64,000 nucleotides of DNA from Nocardia crassostreae (lineage in GTDB: Bacteria > Actinomycetota > Actinomycetes > Mycobacteriales > Mycobacteriaceae). Under the pieces are notes generated by a model. The model was given only the letters and a program-made list of their open reading frames with translations. It did no database searches and was not told the DNA's origin. Location: NCBI RefSeq assembly GCF_001613405.1, contig NZ_BDCH01000002.1, forward strand, positions 32,727 to 96,726, written 5' to 3'. Below are positions 38,019-47,649 of the stretch, one piece after another (the stretch's first letter is position 1; each line of letters opens with the position of its first letter). The position numbers and the translations under genes were made by a program.

Positions 38019-38624
38019 TTACGCGGGCGGGGCGACAATATCGATGATCTCCAGCAGCGCCCCGCGCGCCATTCGCCGGGGTTGCGGATCCGCCTCGCCG
38101 AGCGCGGTCACCACCGCGCCGTCCACCACCGCCACCAGGCGGCGGGCCTGCTCGGTCCGGACCACCCGATCGGAGCGGCGCAGCACGTCGCCCAGCAACT
38201 CGTCGAGCTGGGCCCGTAGTCGGAGTTGCACTTCGCGTAGTTCCGGGTGGCGGGCCGACGCCACCGAACGTTCGTAGCGGGCAATGAGCTGGCCGCGGGC
38301 ATCCGCGTCCGGATTCTCCGGGCCGACGAGCAGATCCAGGACCAGATCGACCGTCGCCTCGGCCCCGCGGCGGCGGTGGGTCACCTCACCCACCCGGCGG
38401 CGCATGGCCTCGAGTTCGGCATTGCCGGAGAACTCCACCGCGCGGGCGATCAAATCCTCGAGCGAGTCGAAGTAATAGGTGGTGGATGCCAGCGGCAGCT
38501 CCGCCCGGGTCGCCACCGAGCGGTGCCGGACCGCCTCGAAGCCACCTTCGAGCAAGAGCTCGGCGGCAGCACAAACCAGCGCTTGGCGACGCCGTTCGCC
38601 TTTCGGAGTCGTCGCAGTGGTCAC
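38019..38624 (-). CDS. TetR family transcriptional regulator
   Basis: This 201-residue protein has a TetR helix-turn-helix at residues 10-55 (RRQALVCAAAELLLEGGF, then VRHRSVATRAELPLASTTYYF) and an all-helical ligand domain. M. tuberculosis also has a TetR gene close to purB (Rv0775). The short gap to purB suggests read-through, although the regulated target is unknown. The four copies of ATCTGTG upstream may relate to its own control. Confidence 0.88.
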   Translation of the reverse strand: MTTATTPKGERRRQALVCAAAELLLEGGFEAVRHRSVATRAELPLASTTYYFDSLEDLIARAVEFSGNAELEAMRRRVGEVTHRRRGAEATVDLVLDLLVGPENPDADARGQLIARYERSVASARHPELREVQLRLRAQLDELLGDVLRRSDRVVRTEQARRLVAVVDGAVVTALGEADPQPRRMARGALLEIIDIVAPPA

Positions 38625-38653
38625 GGTGCAATCGTGCCAGTCATCATCGGTTC

Positions 38654-38680
38654 ATCTGTGCCAAATCTGTGCGATCTGTG
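38654..38680. repeat. Tandem ATCTGTG repeats upstream of the TetR gene
   Basis: ATCTGTG occurs at 38654-38660, 38665-38671 and 38674-38680, roughly one helical turn apart, and again at 38746-38752. They lie in the 163-bp gap before the TetR start, which contains nothing else I recognise. They may be protein-binding half sites. Confidence 0.4.
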
Positions 38681-38787
38681 GTGATTCCCAGGTTTCAGGG
38701 CAATCGGACGAGCCGTGCGGAAACGCGATACTGCTGTTGTACCGCATCTGTGCGCGCTCGGGGGCGAGACCGGAAAGTCTTGGCAGA

Positions 38788-39945
38788 TCAGGCCATATAG
38801 CGTTCCAACCGGTCCAACGCTTCCTCGATATCGGCACTCGCCCCGGCGAACGAGAAGCGAACCGTGTGCAACCCGTTGACGGTGTCGAAGTCGATACCGG
38901 GCGCCAGCGCCACCCCGGTGTGGTCGAGGACGTCGGTGCACCAGCGCATCGAATCATCGGTCAGGTGAGCGATATCCGCGTAGGCGTAGAACGCGCCGTC
39001 GGCCGGAGCGAGATCGGTGATACCCAGTTTCGGCAGCCCGGACAACAGCAGTTGCCGGTTCGCCGCATACCGGCGCACATGCCCGTCGAGCTCCTCCTTG
39101 GCCTCCGCACCGAAGGCGTGCACGGCCGCGTACTGCGAAATGGCGGGCGGGCAGACGGTCATATTCGAGGCCAGCCGCTGCAGCGCCGGGCGCAGGGTGG
39201 CGGGCACCAGCATCCAGCCCAGCCGCCAGCCGGTCATGGAGAAGTATTTCGAGACCGAACCGATCACCACGGATTCGCGGGAGGTCTCCCAGGCCGAGGC
39301 GGTCGGCTCGGTGTCGTCGTACACGATGCCGTGGTAGATCTCGTCGGAAATCAGCAGCGTGCCGTGCTCATCGCACCAGCGGGCCAGCGCCGCCAGCTCC
39401 TCCGGAGCGATCATGGTGCCGGTCGGATTGGCCGGACTCGCCACGATCAGGCCCGCGGGCGGCTCCGGCAGCGCTTCCAGCATGGCCACCGTCGGCTGGA
39501 ACCGGGTCTCGGGCCCGCAGTCCAGCTCCACCACCTCGCAGCCCAGCGCGGTGAGCGTATTCCGGTAGGCCGGATAGCCGGGCCGGGCCACCACCACGGT
39601 GTCCCTCGGATCGAAGGCCGCCAGGAAGATGAGCGTGAACGCGCCGGAGGATCCGGTCGTCACCACCACATCCTCGGCGTCCACCACCACCCCGTAGGTG
39701 GACCGGTGGTGCTCGGCAATGGCCTCCCGCAACTCCAGGATTCCGAAAGTCTCGGTGTACCCCAGCAATTCGCTGTCCATTGCCTGCCGGGTAGCCCGCA
39801 GCACCGCCCGCGGCGCGGGCGTGGACGGCTGCCCGGCGGCCAGCACCAGCACATCCCCGTGTGTCCGGGCCCGTTCAGATGCTGCTTTCCAGACGTCCAT
39901 CACGTAGAAAGGTGGAATGGTCGACCGGCGAGATTCGATACGCAC
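38788..39945 (-). CDS. PLP-dependent aminotransferase, class I/II
   Basis: This 385-residue fold-type I aminotransferase is probably specific for aspartate, alanine or aromatic amino acids. The PLP lysine is in GSVSKYFSMTGWRLGW, with the NPTG motif in ASPANPTGTM and the cofactor-binding SDEIYHGIVY. I use the GTG at 39945 (VRIESRRSTIPPFYVMDV); an ATG at 39900 would remove residues that normally line the entry to the active site. It is divergent from the M23 peptidase gene. The substrate is not determined by sequence alone. Confidence 0.88.
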   Translation of the reverse strand: MRIESRRSTIPPFYVMDVWKAASERARTHGDVLVLAAGQPSTPAPRAVLRATRQAMDSELLGYTETFGILELREAIAEHHRSTYGVVVDAEDVVVTTGSSGAFTLIFLAAFDPRDTVVVARPGYPAYRNTLTALGCEVVELDCGPETRFQPTVAMLEALPEPPAGLIVASPANPTGTMIAPEELAALARWCDEHGTLLISDEIYHGIVYDDTEPTASAWETSRESVVIGSVSKYFSMTGWRLGWMLVPATLRPALQRLASNMTVCPPAISQYAAVHAFGAEAKEELDGHVRRYAANRQLLLSGLPKLGITDLAPADGAFYAYADIAHLTDDSMRWCTDVLDHTGVALAPGIDFDTVNGLHTVRFSFAGASADIEEALDRLERYMA

Positions 39946-40015
39946 GAGACAGACGGTAGAGCACCCGCTCCCCCGCCTGTCCCTAATGGCCCTTGGAATG
40001 GCTGAGGAGGGACGC

Positions 40016-41187
40016 GTGCCGGGGGGAAGAACCACCGAGGAGACCTCGGCGGGGCAGCGGTCCGCGCCGCCCGAGCCCGAGACCAATGGAAAACAGCCGC
40101 TCGCCACCGCCGCGGCCACGACCACATCGGGCCCGAACGGGAGCAAGCCCGCTGAACACCAGACCGCAACGGACGCGCCGGTTGACGGCGACATGGATTA
40201 CGAGGAGCCGGACGAGGGCTCTGCGGCGGACGCGCGCGATCGCGGGTTTCGGATAGGGGCGGGCAACTACGTCCCGGGTGTACGGAATCAGCTGGCGGCG
40301 CGGCGGGACGCGGGGGCTCGGGAGCGGCTCGCACAGGCCGTGCGGGCTTCTGGCGAGGATGTGGCGTGGGCACGCGCGCAGGTGTTCCTGGCGCGCGATC
40401 GCGGAATGGAGCTGTGGGGACGGCGGCCCAGGTCGCGCGCGGAGGTCGAGAATCTGGTCGGGCAGGGGCGGGACGAGGTGCGGCGACAGGCGCCGGTGGC
40501 GCGGGAGTGGGCGGTGCGGCATCGGGGGTTGATCGCGGGGGTGGCGGCGGTGTGGAACCCGGTGTGGCGCTGCGGGTTCCGACGGCGCACCCGTTGCAGG
40601 TGCAGATGCCCGCGTCGACGACGAAGCGGTATCTGGATGCCATTGCCAATGGTGAGCGGATTCGTGAGCAGGCGGTGGTGGCCGCCGCGGCGCGGGCCAC
40701 GCTGGAGCGGGCCAAGGCGGAGGCGGCCGCGGCGGTGGCCGGGGAGTATCAGCCGTGGATGACGGCGGGGACCGATCCCACCTTCGTGCTGCCGGGTGTC
40801 GGGGCGTTCACGCTGCCCGCGCGGGGGGCGTTCACCTCCGGGTTCGGGCCGCGGTGGGGGACGTTCCACGCGGGCATCGATATCGCGGCCCCGCTCGGGT
40901 CACCCATCTACGCGGTGGCGGCGGGCACGGTCGTCGAGGCCGGACCGGCACAGGGGTTCGGGCTGTGGGTGCGGATCCGGCACGACGACGGGACGATCTC
41001 CGTGTACGGGCACATGTACGACTTCTTCGTCTCCGTGGGCGAGCGCGTCCCGGCGGGCATGCAGATCGCCCGCATCGGCAATCGCGGCGACTCCACCGGC
41101 CCGCACCTGCATTTCGAGATCATCCAGAACGGCCAGCGGGTGGACCCGCAGGCCTGGCTCGCGCTGCACGGACTGCGGCTGGGCTAG
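40016..41187 (+). pseudogene. M23 family cell-wall peptidase gene with an apparent frameshift
   Basis: The GTG at 40016 follows an ideal AGGAGG by five bases. The first frame gives a polar, acidic N-terminal region and a hydrophobic HRGLIAGVAAV segment. Near 40555-40570 the good coding frame changes: VALRVPTAHPLQVQMPAS continues one frame over and carries a complete LytM/M23 domain. The zinc ligands appear as FHAGIDIAAP and GPHLHFEI, and the GHMYDF histidine is present. Restoring one base gives a single membrane-anchored endopeptidase of about 390 residues acting on peptidoglycan. Whether the break is real cannot be told from this sequence. Confidence 0.72.
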
Positions 41188-41201
41188 GCAGCCCGGCGAG
41201 T

Positions 41202-42488
41202 TCAGACCGCCGGGGTGGGCACGCTGATGCGACCCTCGGTGGCGGCCAGCGCGATATCCGTGCGGAAGTGCCCGCCCGGGAGCTTGATGGTGGCGAGCCG
41301 GTCGTAGGCGTTCTTGCGCGCCTCGGCGAGGTCCGCGCCCTGGCCGACGACGGAGAGCACGCGGCCGCCCGCGGAGATCAACGCGCCGTCGGCGCGCTGC
41401 GCGGTGCCCGCGTGCAGGACCTCGGATTCGGTTCCGGTGCCGGAGGATTCGGCGCCGGTGATGACATCGCCGGTGCGCGGGCGGGCCGGATAGTTCTCGG
41501 CGGCCACGACGACAGTGACGGCGGAGCCATCCTTCCAGCGCGGCGCGGCCACCTGATCGAGGGCGCCGGTGGCGGTGGCGTTCAGCAGTTCGCCCAGCGG
41601 GCTGTCGAGCATGGCCAGCACGGCCTGGGTCTCGGGATCGCCGAAGCGGCAGTTGAATTCGACCACCGCCGGGCCGTTCTGGCCGATGGCCAGGCCCGCG
41701 TAGAGCAGGCCGCTGAACGGCACGCCCCGGCGAACCATTTCCGCCGCAACGGGTTTCACCACATCCTCGACAATGGCGGCGGCGGTCTCGTCGGACAGCC
41801 ACGGCAGCGGGGTGTACGCGCCCATACCGCCGGTATTGGGCCCGGTGTCCCCGTCGCCGACGCGCTTGTGATCCTGCGCGGGCAGCAGCGGCACCACGGT
41901 CTCACCGTCGACCAGGCAGAACAGCGACACCTCGGGGCCGTCCAGGAAGGATTCCAGCAGCACCGGATGCCCCTGCTCCAGCAGTTCCGCGCCGTGCTCG
42001 CGGGCCACCGACCGATCCGGCGTCACCACGACGCCCTTACCAGCGGCCAGCCCGTCGTCCTTCACGACCCAGGTCGGCCCGAACCGATCCAGGGCGGCAT
42101 CCAGCTCACCCGGGTGATCGACGATCTCGCTGTGCGCGGTGCGCACGCCCGCAGCATTCATCACGTCCTTGGCGAACGCCTTCGACCCCTCGATGCGGGC
42201 GGCCGCGGCCGACGGTCCGAAGCAGGCGATTCCGGCCTCGCGCACCGCATCCGCGACGCCGAGCACCAGCGGCACCTCCGGTCCGATGACCACGAGATCG
42301 GCGGCCAGCTCGCGCGCCAGCTCGGTCACCTCGGCGCCGGAGGAGGCGTCCACCGGCCGCACCTCGGCATGCTGGGCGATACCGGCATTGCCGGGCGCCG
42401 CGTACACCGCGGTCACCGCCGGGTCCTTGCGCAGGGCGAGGACGAGGGCATGTTCACGGGCTCCGGAGCCGACGACGAGTACGCGCAC
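41202..42488 (-). CDS. purD: Phosphoribosylamine-glycine ligase
   Basis: PurD makes GAR from phosphoribosylamine, glycine and ATP, the second purine step after PurF. The 428-residue ATP-grasp protein starts at the GTG at 42488 ([15 protein letters not shown]), as in M. tuberculosis Rv0772. The signatures [39 protein letters not shown] and the GARS motif [11 protein letters not shown] are complete. It is the last of six pur genes in the window, all on this strand, and stands alone. Confidence 0.97.
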   Translation of the reverse strand: MRVLVVGSGAREHALVLALRKDPAVTAVYAAPGNAGIAQHAEVRPVDASSGAEVTELARELAADLVVIGPEVPLVLGVADAVREAGIACFGPSAAAARIEGSKAFAKDVMNAAGVRTAHSEIVDHPGELDAALDRFGPTWVVKDDGLAAGKGVVVTPDRSVAREHGAELLEQGHPVLLESFLDGPEVSLFCLVDGETVVPLLPAQDHKRVGDGDTGPNTGGMGAYTPLPWLSDETAAAIVEDVVKPVAAEMVRRGVPFSGLLYAGLAIGQNGPAVVEFNCRFGDPETQAVLAMLDSPLGELLNATATGALDQVAAPRWKDGSAVTVVVAAENYPARPRTGDVITGAESSGTGTESEVLHAGTAQRADGALISAGGRVLSVVGQGADLAEARKNAYDRLATIKLPGGHFRTDIALAATEGRISVPTPAV

Positions 42489-42660
42489 GACCGACAGCTT
42501 AGAGGGTGCTGTCGACACTGATCATGGCGGTTGTTCGGCCACCGGAACCGCACCGCCGCGTCACCGAGCGGTCGGCTGGAGTTCAGTGCGCGGGGCTACC
42601 TCGCCGGGGATGATGGAGGGTGGCGACCGTCACCGCGAGCGATCTGAGGATGTGCCTGCT

Positions 42661-43038
42661 ATGGGCTTGATCGACGGAATCATGGGCAATGCGGGACGTA
42701 TCGATCCCGCGGGGGCCCAACAGGAATACGGCAAACTTCTCGGTCAGGGCGAACAGATCTACGCGGCGTACCTCCTCGTGCGCGATGCCATGCTGTTCAC
42801 CAACCGCCGCTTGATCCTGGTCGACAAGCAGGGCCTGACCGGCCGCAAGGTCAGCTATCACAGCGTCCCGTACCGGGCCATCACGCATTTCTCGGTGGAG
42901 ACGGCGGGCACCTTCGATCTGGACGCCGAACTGGTCATCTGGATTTCGGGCTCGCACGAGCCGCTGCAGAAGCGGTTCAACCGCCAGGTCGACATCTACG
43001 AGGTGCAGGGCATCCTGTCGCATTTCGTCGCGGTGTAG
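42661..43038 (+). CDS. Bacterial PH-domain protein
   Basis: This 125-residue soluble protein has the bPH fold: [21 protein letters not shown], then [19 protein letters not shown] and [18 protein letters not shown], ending in an amphipathic helix ([16 protein letters not shown]). Such proteins are small oligomeric units of unknown role, often under envelope-stress control. The ATG at 42661 has GAGG about eleven bases upstream. It stands 40 bp before a HIT gene on the same strand. Confidence 0.85.
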   Translation: MGLIDGIMGNAGRIDPAGAQQEYGKLLGQGEQIYAAYLLVRDAMLFTNRRLILVDKQGLTGRKVSYHSVPYRAITHFSVETAGTFDLDAELVIWISGSHEPLQKRFNRQVDIYEVQGILSHFVAV

Positions 43039-43078
43039 GTGGGGCGCGCGATGCGAGATTCCGCGTAATCTCCCGAGC

Positions 43079-43504
43079 ATGGCTTCTGTTTTCTCCGCAA
43101 TCATCAACGGCCAGCTGCCGGGCCGCTTCGTCTGGGAGGACGACGAATTCGTCGCATTCCTGACCATCGCCCCGGTGACGCAGGGTCACACGCTGGTGGT
43201 GCCGCGCCAGGAGATCGACCAGTGGCAGGACGTCGATCCGCAGACCTTCGCGCGCATGACCGGCCTCGCCCAGAAGATCGGCCAGGCGGTGCGGGCGGCG
43301 TGGGACGCGCCGCGCGCGGGCCTGCTGATCGCCGGACTGGAAGTACCGCACCTGCACGTCCACGTCTTCCCGGCCTTCGAACTCGGTGATTTCGATATCA
43401 CCGGCGCGGACCCGGATCCGAGCAAGGAATCCCTCGACGAGGCCCAGGCCAAGATCAAGCAGGCGCTGCGCGATCTGGGTTACGGAGCCAATGTGCCCGC
43501 CTGA
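43079..43504 (+). CDS. HIT family protein (Rv0759c-like)
   Basis: This 141-residue histidine-triad hydrolase has the active site [10 protein letters not shown] and the N-terminal [17 protein letters not shown] of the HinT group. M. tuberculosis has its counterpart beside phoR, as here. Its last 25 bases overlap the end of the convergent phoR gene, so each transcript runs into the other's 3' end. The substrate is probably a nucleotide phosphoramidate. Confidence 0.93.
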   Translation: MASVFSAIINGQLPGRFVWEDDEFVAFLTIAPVTQGHTLVVPRQEIDQWQDVDPQTFARMTGLAQKIGQAVRAAWDAPRAGLLIAGLEVPHLHVHVFPAFELGDFDITGADPDPSKESLDEAQAKIKQALRDLGYGANVPA

Positions 43505-44961
43505 TCCCGGGGCAGCCGCACGGTGAAGGTGGCGCCTTCGCCCGGGACGCTGGTCACCGTGACCGTACCGCCGTGCGCGGTGACCAGCGCCTGCACGATC
43601 GACAGCCCCAATCCGGTGCCGCCGCGCTCCCGGCTGCGGGAGGCGTCGGTGCGATAGAAACGTTCGAAGACCCGCTCGGCCTGGTCGGGATCCAGTCCGG
43701 GCCCGGTATCGCGCACCTCCAGCAGCACCTCGTCGGCGGCGGGGGTGAGCCGCACCGTGACCGCGGCGGCCACGGGGGTGTGCACCAGCGCGTTGTTGAT
43801 CAGATTCGCCAAGACCTGCCGCAGCCTCGGCTCATCGCCGAGGATCTCCAGAGTTCCCGCGCCGGAACCGATCTCCAGACCGATCTGCCGCTGCGGACCG
43901 TCGGGATGCTGGACCGCCGCGACCGCGCGCGCACTGTGCACCGCATCGCTGGCCAGCGCCAGCAGATCCACCGGGCGCCGCTCCACCGGCCGGTGCGCGT
44001 CCAGCCGCGCCAGCATGAGCAGATCCTCGACCAGCAGGCCCATGCGATGGGATTCGTGCTCGATGCGATCCATGAGCACACCGGAATCGGTCAGTGCGCC
44101 TTGCCTATACAGCTCCGAGAAGCCCCTGATGGTGGTCAGCGGCGTCCGCAGCTCATGACTGGCGTCGGCGACGAAGCGCCGCATCTTGGCCTCGGAGCGC
44201 CGCGCCGCCTCCTCCGAGGCCTCGGTGGCGGCGAAGGCCTGCTGGATCTGGGTGAGCATGGTGTTGAGCGACTGCGAGAGGTGATCGACCTCGGTATCGG
44301 TGCCGCGCACCGGAACTCGCCGATGCAGATCGCCGCCAGCAATGGCCGCGGCCGTCTCCTCCACCTGCCGCAGCGGCCGCAGGCTGCGCCGGATCACCAG
44401 CCGGGCCAGGACCGCCAGCAGGGCCAGCACCAGCGCCCCGATCACCGCTTGCAGCAAGACCAGTCGCTCCAGCACGGATTGGGTGCCGTCCAGTCGCAGC
44501 GCCACCGTGCTGGTGCCATTGTTGTTGTGCACCTGGATGACCCGCCACTTCTCCCCCGCATCGCCCACCGAGCCGACCGTGACCGGTCGCGAGCCGAGAT
44601 CGCCGGGCACATCCGGCTGCCTGTCGCCGACATTGAGGTGCAGCGTCACCTCGCCCGTCGAATCCTGTACGCGCACATAGAAGAGGTTGGGCGGCCGCTC
44701 CCGCTGGTCCGGCGGCTCGGGCAATGGCGTCGGCGGTTTCGCGCGCGGTGAGGCCCAGGTGGTGGCCGCCTCGTACAGCTGCTGATCGAGGCGATCCACG
44801 AGCACGTTCCGCATGAGCGTGGTGACCACGAATCCGGAGACGAGCAGCCCGACCCCCACCAGCGTCACCAGTGCCACCACCAGTGTGGTGCGCAGCGGCA
44901 CCGCCGCCAGCCGCCCCGAAACCCGCTCCCGCACGGTCATTTCGCGACCGGCTCCGCTCAT
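43480..44961 (-). CDS. phoR: Sensor histidine kinase PhoR
   Basis: This 493-residue membrane sensor kinase starts at the ATG at 44961, overlapping the phoP stop by four bases. Helix 1 (about residues 20-42) and helix 2 (around 185-207) frame a 130-residue extracytoplasmic sensor domain rich in proline. A HAMP domain follows, then the H-box [14 protein letters not shown]-box [11 protein letters not shown] and the G1/G2 boxes DTGPGLDP and [10 protein letters not shown]. It should phosphorylate the neighbouring PhoP. The stimulus in this organism is unknown; low pH and phosphate have been discussed for mycobacteria. Confidence 0.93.
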   Translation of the reverse strand: MSGAGREMTVRERVSGRLAAVPLRTTLVVALVTLVGVGLLVSGFVVTTLMRNVLVDRLDQQLYEAATTWASPRAKPPTPLPEPPDQRERPPNLFYVRVQDSTGEVTLHLNVGDRQPDVPGDLGSRPVTVGSVGDAGEKWRVIQVHNNNGTSTVALRLDGTQSVLERLVLLQAVIGALVLALLAVLARLVIRRSLRPLRQVEETAAAIAGGDLHRRVPVRGTDTEVDHLSQSLNTMLTQIQQAFAATEASEEAARRSEAKMRRFVADASHELRTPLTTIRGFSELYRQGALTDSGVLMDRIEHESHRMGLLVEDLLMLARLDAHRPVERRPVDLLALASDAVHSARAVAAVQHPDGPQRQIGLEIGSGAGTLEILGDEPRLRQVLANLINNALVHTPVAAAVTVRLTPAADEVLLEVRDTGPGLDPDQAERVFERFYRTDASRSRERGGTGLGLSIVQALVTAHGGTVTVTSVPGEGATFTVRLPRDQAGTLAP

Positions 44962-45686
44962 TTGGGCACCGGCCGGGGCTCCCGCATGACGTACCCCACC
45001 CCGCGCAGCGTGTGGATCAATCGCTCCGGCCCCGTGTCGACCTTCTTCCGCAGATACGACACATAGGTCTCCACCACCCCGACCTCCCCGCCGAAGTCGT
45101 AGCGCCACACGTGATCCAGAATCCGCGGCTTGCTCAGCACCGTCCCCGCATTGACCATGAAATACCGCAGCAGCGTGAACTCGGTGGGCGACAAGGCGAC
45201 CGGCTCCCCCGCCTTCCACACCTCGTGCGTATCGTCGTCGAGCTCGATATCGGCGAACCGCAGCCGCGACGACTTCTCCTCCGGCGCGCCCACTCCCGCC
45301 CGCCGCAGAATCACCCGCAGCTGCGCCACCACCTCCTCGAGGCTGAACGGCTTGGTCACATAGTCATCGGCCCCCAGCGTGAGCCCGGTGATCTTGTCCT
45401 CGACCTCGTCCCGCGCGGTCAGGAACAGCACCGGCGCCTCGATCCCATCGGCCCGCAGCCGCCGCAGCAACCCGAACCCGTCCATCCCCGGCATCATCAC
45501 GTCCAGCACCATCGCATCCGGCCGAAACGTCCTGGCCCGATCCAGCCCCTCGCTCCCGCTCCCCGCGGTGGCCACCTCGAACCCCTGGAACCGCAAACTG
45601 ACCGAGAGCAACTCGACGATCATGGGCTCGTCGTCGACTACCAGAATTCTGGCCTCGGGTTCGCGCGCGGCGGGCAGACCTGTCAT
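44958..45686 (-). CDS. phoP: Response regulator PhoP
   Basis: This 242-residue OmpR-type regulator has a receiver domain (residues 14-125; phospho-acceptor Asp in DAMVLDVMMPGMDGFG, acidic pair VVDDEP, conserved Lys in YVTKPFS) and a winged-helix DNA-binding domain ending HTLRGVGYVMREP. It is close to M. tuberculosis PhoP over its whole length (for example LRYFMVNAGTVLSKP, HVWRYDFGG). The ATG at 45686 is preceded by AGGA seven bases away. It is the first gene of phoP-phoR. Confidence 0.94.
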   Translation of the reverse strand: MTGLPAAREPEARILVVDDEPMIVELLSVSLRFQGFEVATAGSGSEGLDRARTFRPDAMVLDVMMPGMDGFGLLRRLRADGIEAPVLFLTARDEVEDKITGLTLGADDYVTKPFSLEEVVAQLRVILRRAGVGAPEEKSSRLRFADIELDDDTHEVWKAGEPVALSPTEFTLLRYFMVNAGTVLSKPRILDHVWRYDFGGEVGVVETYVSYLRKKVDTGPERLIHTLRGVGYVMREPRPVPK

Positions 45687-45767
45687 GCCTTCATCCTGCG
45701 ACCACCCGCCGCGAACTCCCTGTACCTTCGCTGGGAGTTTCCTGGGAACGGCCACCCGCGGTCCAGT

Positions 45768-45808
45768 AAAAAAGTCAGGGTCCCTGCCGCGGTTGGCGGC
45801 AGGGACCC
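45768..45808 (-). terminator. Terminator of the tRNA-Thr gene
   Basis: On the minus strand GGGTCCCTGCCGC pairs perfectly with GCGGCAGGGACCC (forward 45796-45808 and 45778-45790) around a 5-base loop, followed by TGAC and six T residues. It begins one base after the tRNA 3' CCA. Confidence 0.93.
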
Positions 45809-45809
45809 G

Positions 45810-45884
45810 TGGAGCCCCCCGTCGGGATTGAACCGACGACCTTCGCTTTACAAGAGCGGTGCTCTACCACTGAGCTAGGGAGGC
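45810..45884 (-). tRNA. tRNA-Thr (TGT anticodon)
   Basis: The minus strand folds into a standard 75-nt tRNA with encoded CCA. The acceptor stem GCCTCCC/GGGGGGC has one G-T pair. The D arm is GCTCAGTGGTAGAGC, the anticodon loop is CTTGTAA, so the anticodon is TGT reading ACA, and the T arm has GTTCGATCC. The outermost anticodon-stem pair is a C-A mismatch. TATGAT at 45898-45903 (minus strand), 13 bases upstream, is a plausible -10 box. Confidence 0.96.
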
Positions 45885-46053
45885 GGAAGCGGTGCCCATC
45901 ATAACCGGGTGGACCGGCTGCGCGGAAAAAGCCGGTTTGCCACGGTCGGGCCGATAGCTGCGGGCGATACCGAATTACGGCCGCGCGGCGCTGGTGGCAC
46001 CGCACGGCCGTATTCGGAAGCCGTTCTGCGCAGTATCGGGCTAACCACAGTTT

Positions 46054-46296
46054 CTAGGATTGAGCCGCCTGACGTGCCGCATCGTCGGCGGCCATGGCAT
46101 CACGCAGGCTCTTCGGACGCATATCCGTCCAGTTCTTCTCGACGTACTCCACGCATGCGGCGCGGGAGTCCTCGCCGAACACGACTCGCCAACCCGCCGG
46201 AACCTCGGCGAAGGTCGGCCACAGGGAGTGCTGTTCCTCGTCGTTGACCAGGACGAAGAACCGGCCGTCTTCGTCGTCGAAAGGATTGGTGCTCAT
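46054..46296 (-). CDS. MbtH-like protein
   Basis: This 80-residue chaperone activates the adenylation domains of nonribosomal peptide synthetases. The MbtH signature is complete: [33 protein letters not shown], the three conserved tryptophans, and [10 protein letters not shown]. No peptide synthetase is encoded within this window, so it must serve one elsewhere, for example a nocobactin-type siderophore pathway (inference). A hydrolase gene lies upstream on the same strand after 141 bp in which I see no gene. Confidence 0.93.
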   Translation of the reverse strand: MSTNPFDDEDGRFFVLVNDEEQHSLWPTFAEVPAGWRVVFGEDSRAACVEYVEKNWTDMRPKSLRDAMAADDAARQAAQS

Positions 46297-46437
46297 TTCA
46301 CCTCACTGGATACTGGCGCTGTGTACGGGAACGCTGAAGGATCGATTCCGGTGCTGGTTTGGACCACAGCAACGGAGCGAACCCCCGACGTTGGATTCGA
46401 CCCTAGCAAGGCGGGCGTTACGCCAGGGCGGTTACCT

Positions 46438-47271
46438 TCACCCAGCGAAGAATTCCAGCAGGATCTTGTTCACAGTCTCGGGGCGCTCCAGATAGCCGAA
46501 ATGGCCTGCATCCGGGACTTCCTGGTAGCGGGCGCCCGGAATCACCTCGGCGACCTCGCGGGAGAGGTAGGGCGGGATCATCCGGTCATCGGCGAAACCG
46601 ACCGATAGGCACGGCACGGTGATATTCCGATAGGCCGCCGTGCGGTCGAAATCATGGTCCATGCGGCGCTGTGCGCGCACGCCCGGCACGACCGGGCCGC
46701 CGGTGAACTCGAACAGATCCAGCCAGTCGCGGGCCGCATTGGTGTCGGCCATGGTGGCCGGGGACAGATTCATGAGGGCGGTGATGGCGGCCTCGTACTT
46801 GGCGGGCAGCCGCACGCCGGAGGCGTCGAATTCGTGCTCACCGAACGACAGCGTCTTCTGGAACTGGTCGAGGCGGGCGTGCCCGGCCAGGAAGACGGCC
46901 TTGCGGACCAGATCCGGGCGGGCCAGGGCCAGCTCCTGGGCCACGCGCGAGCCCATGGACTGCCCGACCACCAGGGCCGGGCCCTCGTCCAGGAATTCGA
47001 TGAGGGCGGCGGTATCGCGCACCAGCTCGTCGATGGTCATACCGTGCGCGGCCTCGAAAGACGGTGCGATACCGCGATTGTCGAAGGTGCAGACCCGGTA
47101 ACCGGCCGCGACCAGCGCGGGCACCTGATGCAGCTCCCACACCCGGCCCGGGCTGCCGGTGCCCATGATCATGACGACCAGCGGCCCGCCGCCCTTGACG
47201 TCGGTGCCCTTGGCGCGGTCCCCCTTGACCTGGTAGTTCAGCGAGATTCCGTTCACCGTTGCCAACGGCAT
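46438..47271 (-). CDS. Alpha/beta-fold hydrolase
   Basis: This 277-residue soluble hydrolase has the family HG-like MIMGTGSPGRVW, the nucleophile elbow VVGQSMGSRVA, an aspartate in VGFADDRMIPP and the catalytic histidine in PDAGHFGYLERPE. The cap domain is short. It could be an esterase, a haloperoxidase-like enzyme or a lactonase. The ATG at 47271 opens with PLATVNGISLNYQ. It lies upstream of mbtH on the same strand, but the spacing does not prove a joint operon. Confidence 0.88.
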   Translation of the reverse strand: MPLATVNGISLNYQVKGDRAKGTDVKGGGPLVVMIMGTGSPGRVWELHQVPALVAAGYRVCTFDNRGIAPSFEAAHGMTIDELVRDTAALIEFLDEGPALVVGQSMGSRVAQELALARPDLVRKAVFLAGHARLDQFQKTLSFGEHEFDASGVRLPAKYEAAITALMNLSPATMADTNAARDWLDLFEFTGGPVVPGVRAQRRMDHDFDRTAAYRNITVPCLSVGFADDRMIPPYLSREVAEVIPGARYQEVPDAGHFGYLERPETVNKILLEFFAG

Positions 47272-47475
47272 TGCTCAGACCCCTTCATCAGGACGTGCGA
47301 CTGCTGCTTCCGCCCACCGTATCGGTTCCCGGCCCGGTCCGTTTCGGCCCGGCGGCGAACGCCCCGGTGGAGACACAGTTCGAGCTCGCTCTGCACCGAG
47401 CGGACGGTTCCCGATTCACCGGCAGATACGATGGAACTCTCGTAACCGAGGCAAACTCCCCGAGAGGACATGATG

Positions 47476-47646
47476 ATGGCCGCGAAGAGCAGCGCCAACG
47501 ACATCGCGGACGACGATCTGGAACCGCTCGCCGATGAAACCGCCCGTCAGGCTCAGCGCGTGGTGGCCGCCTATGCGACCGACGCCGACGAGTGCCGCAT
47601 GCTGCTGTCGATGCTGGGCATCGGTCCGAACGCTCGAGGCGAATGA
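47476..47646 (+). CDS. Small conserved-position protein upstream of otsA
   Basis: Three ATG codons in a row begin at 47470; the third, at 47476, stands eight bases after GAGAGG and gives 56 residues. The peptide is acidic in its first part (NDIADDDLEPLADE) and ends with a helical DADECRMLLSMLGIGPNA. It stops three bases before the otsA GTG, so the two are coupled. A short gene of similar size precedes otsA in M. tuberculosis. The function is unknown. Confidence 0.7.
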   Translation: MAAKSSANDIADDDLEPLADETARQAQRVVAAYATDADECRMLLSMLGIGPNARGE

Positions 47647-47649
47647 CCC

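Noticed and set aside
45810..45884. tRNA-Thr as an integration site of a mobile element
   Set aside because: No integrase, no second copy of the tRNA 3' end and no foreign gene block lie beside it in this window.
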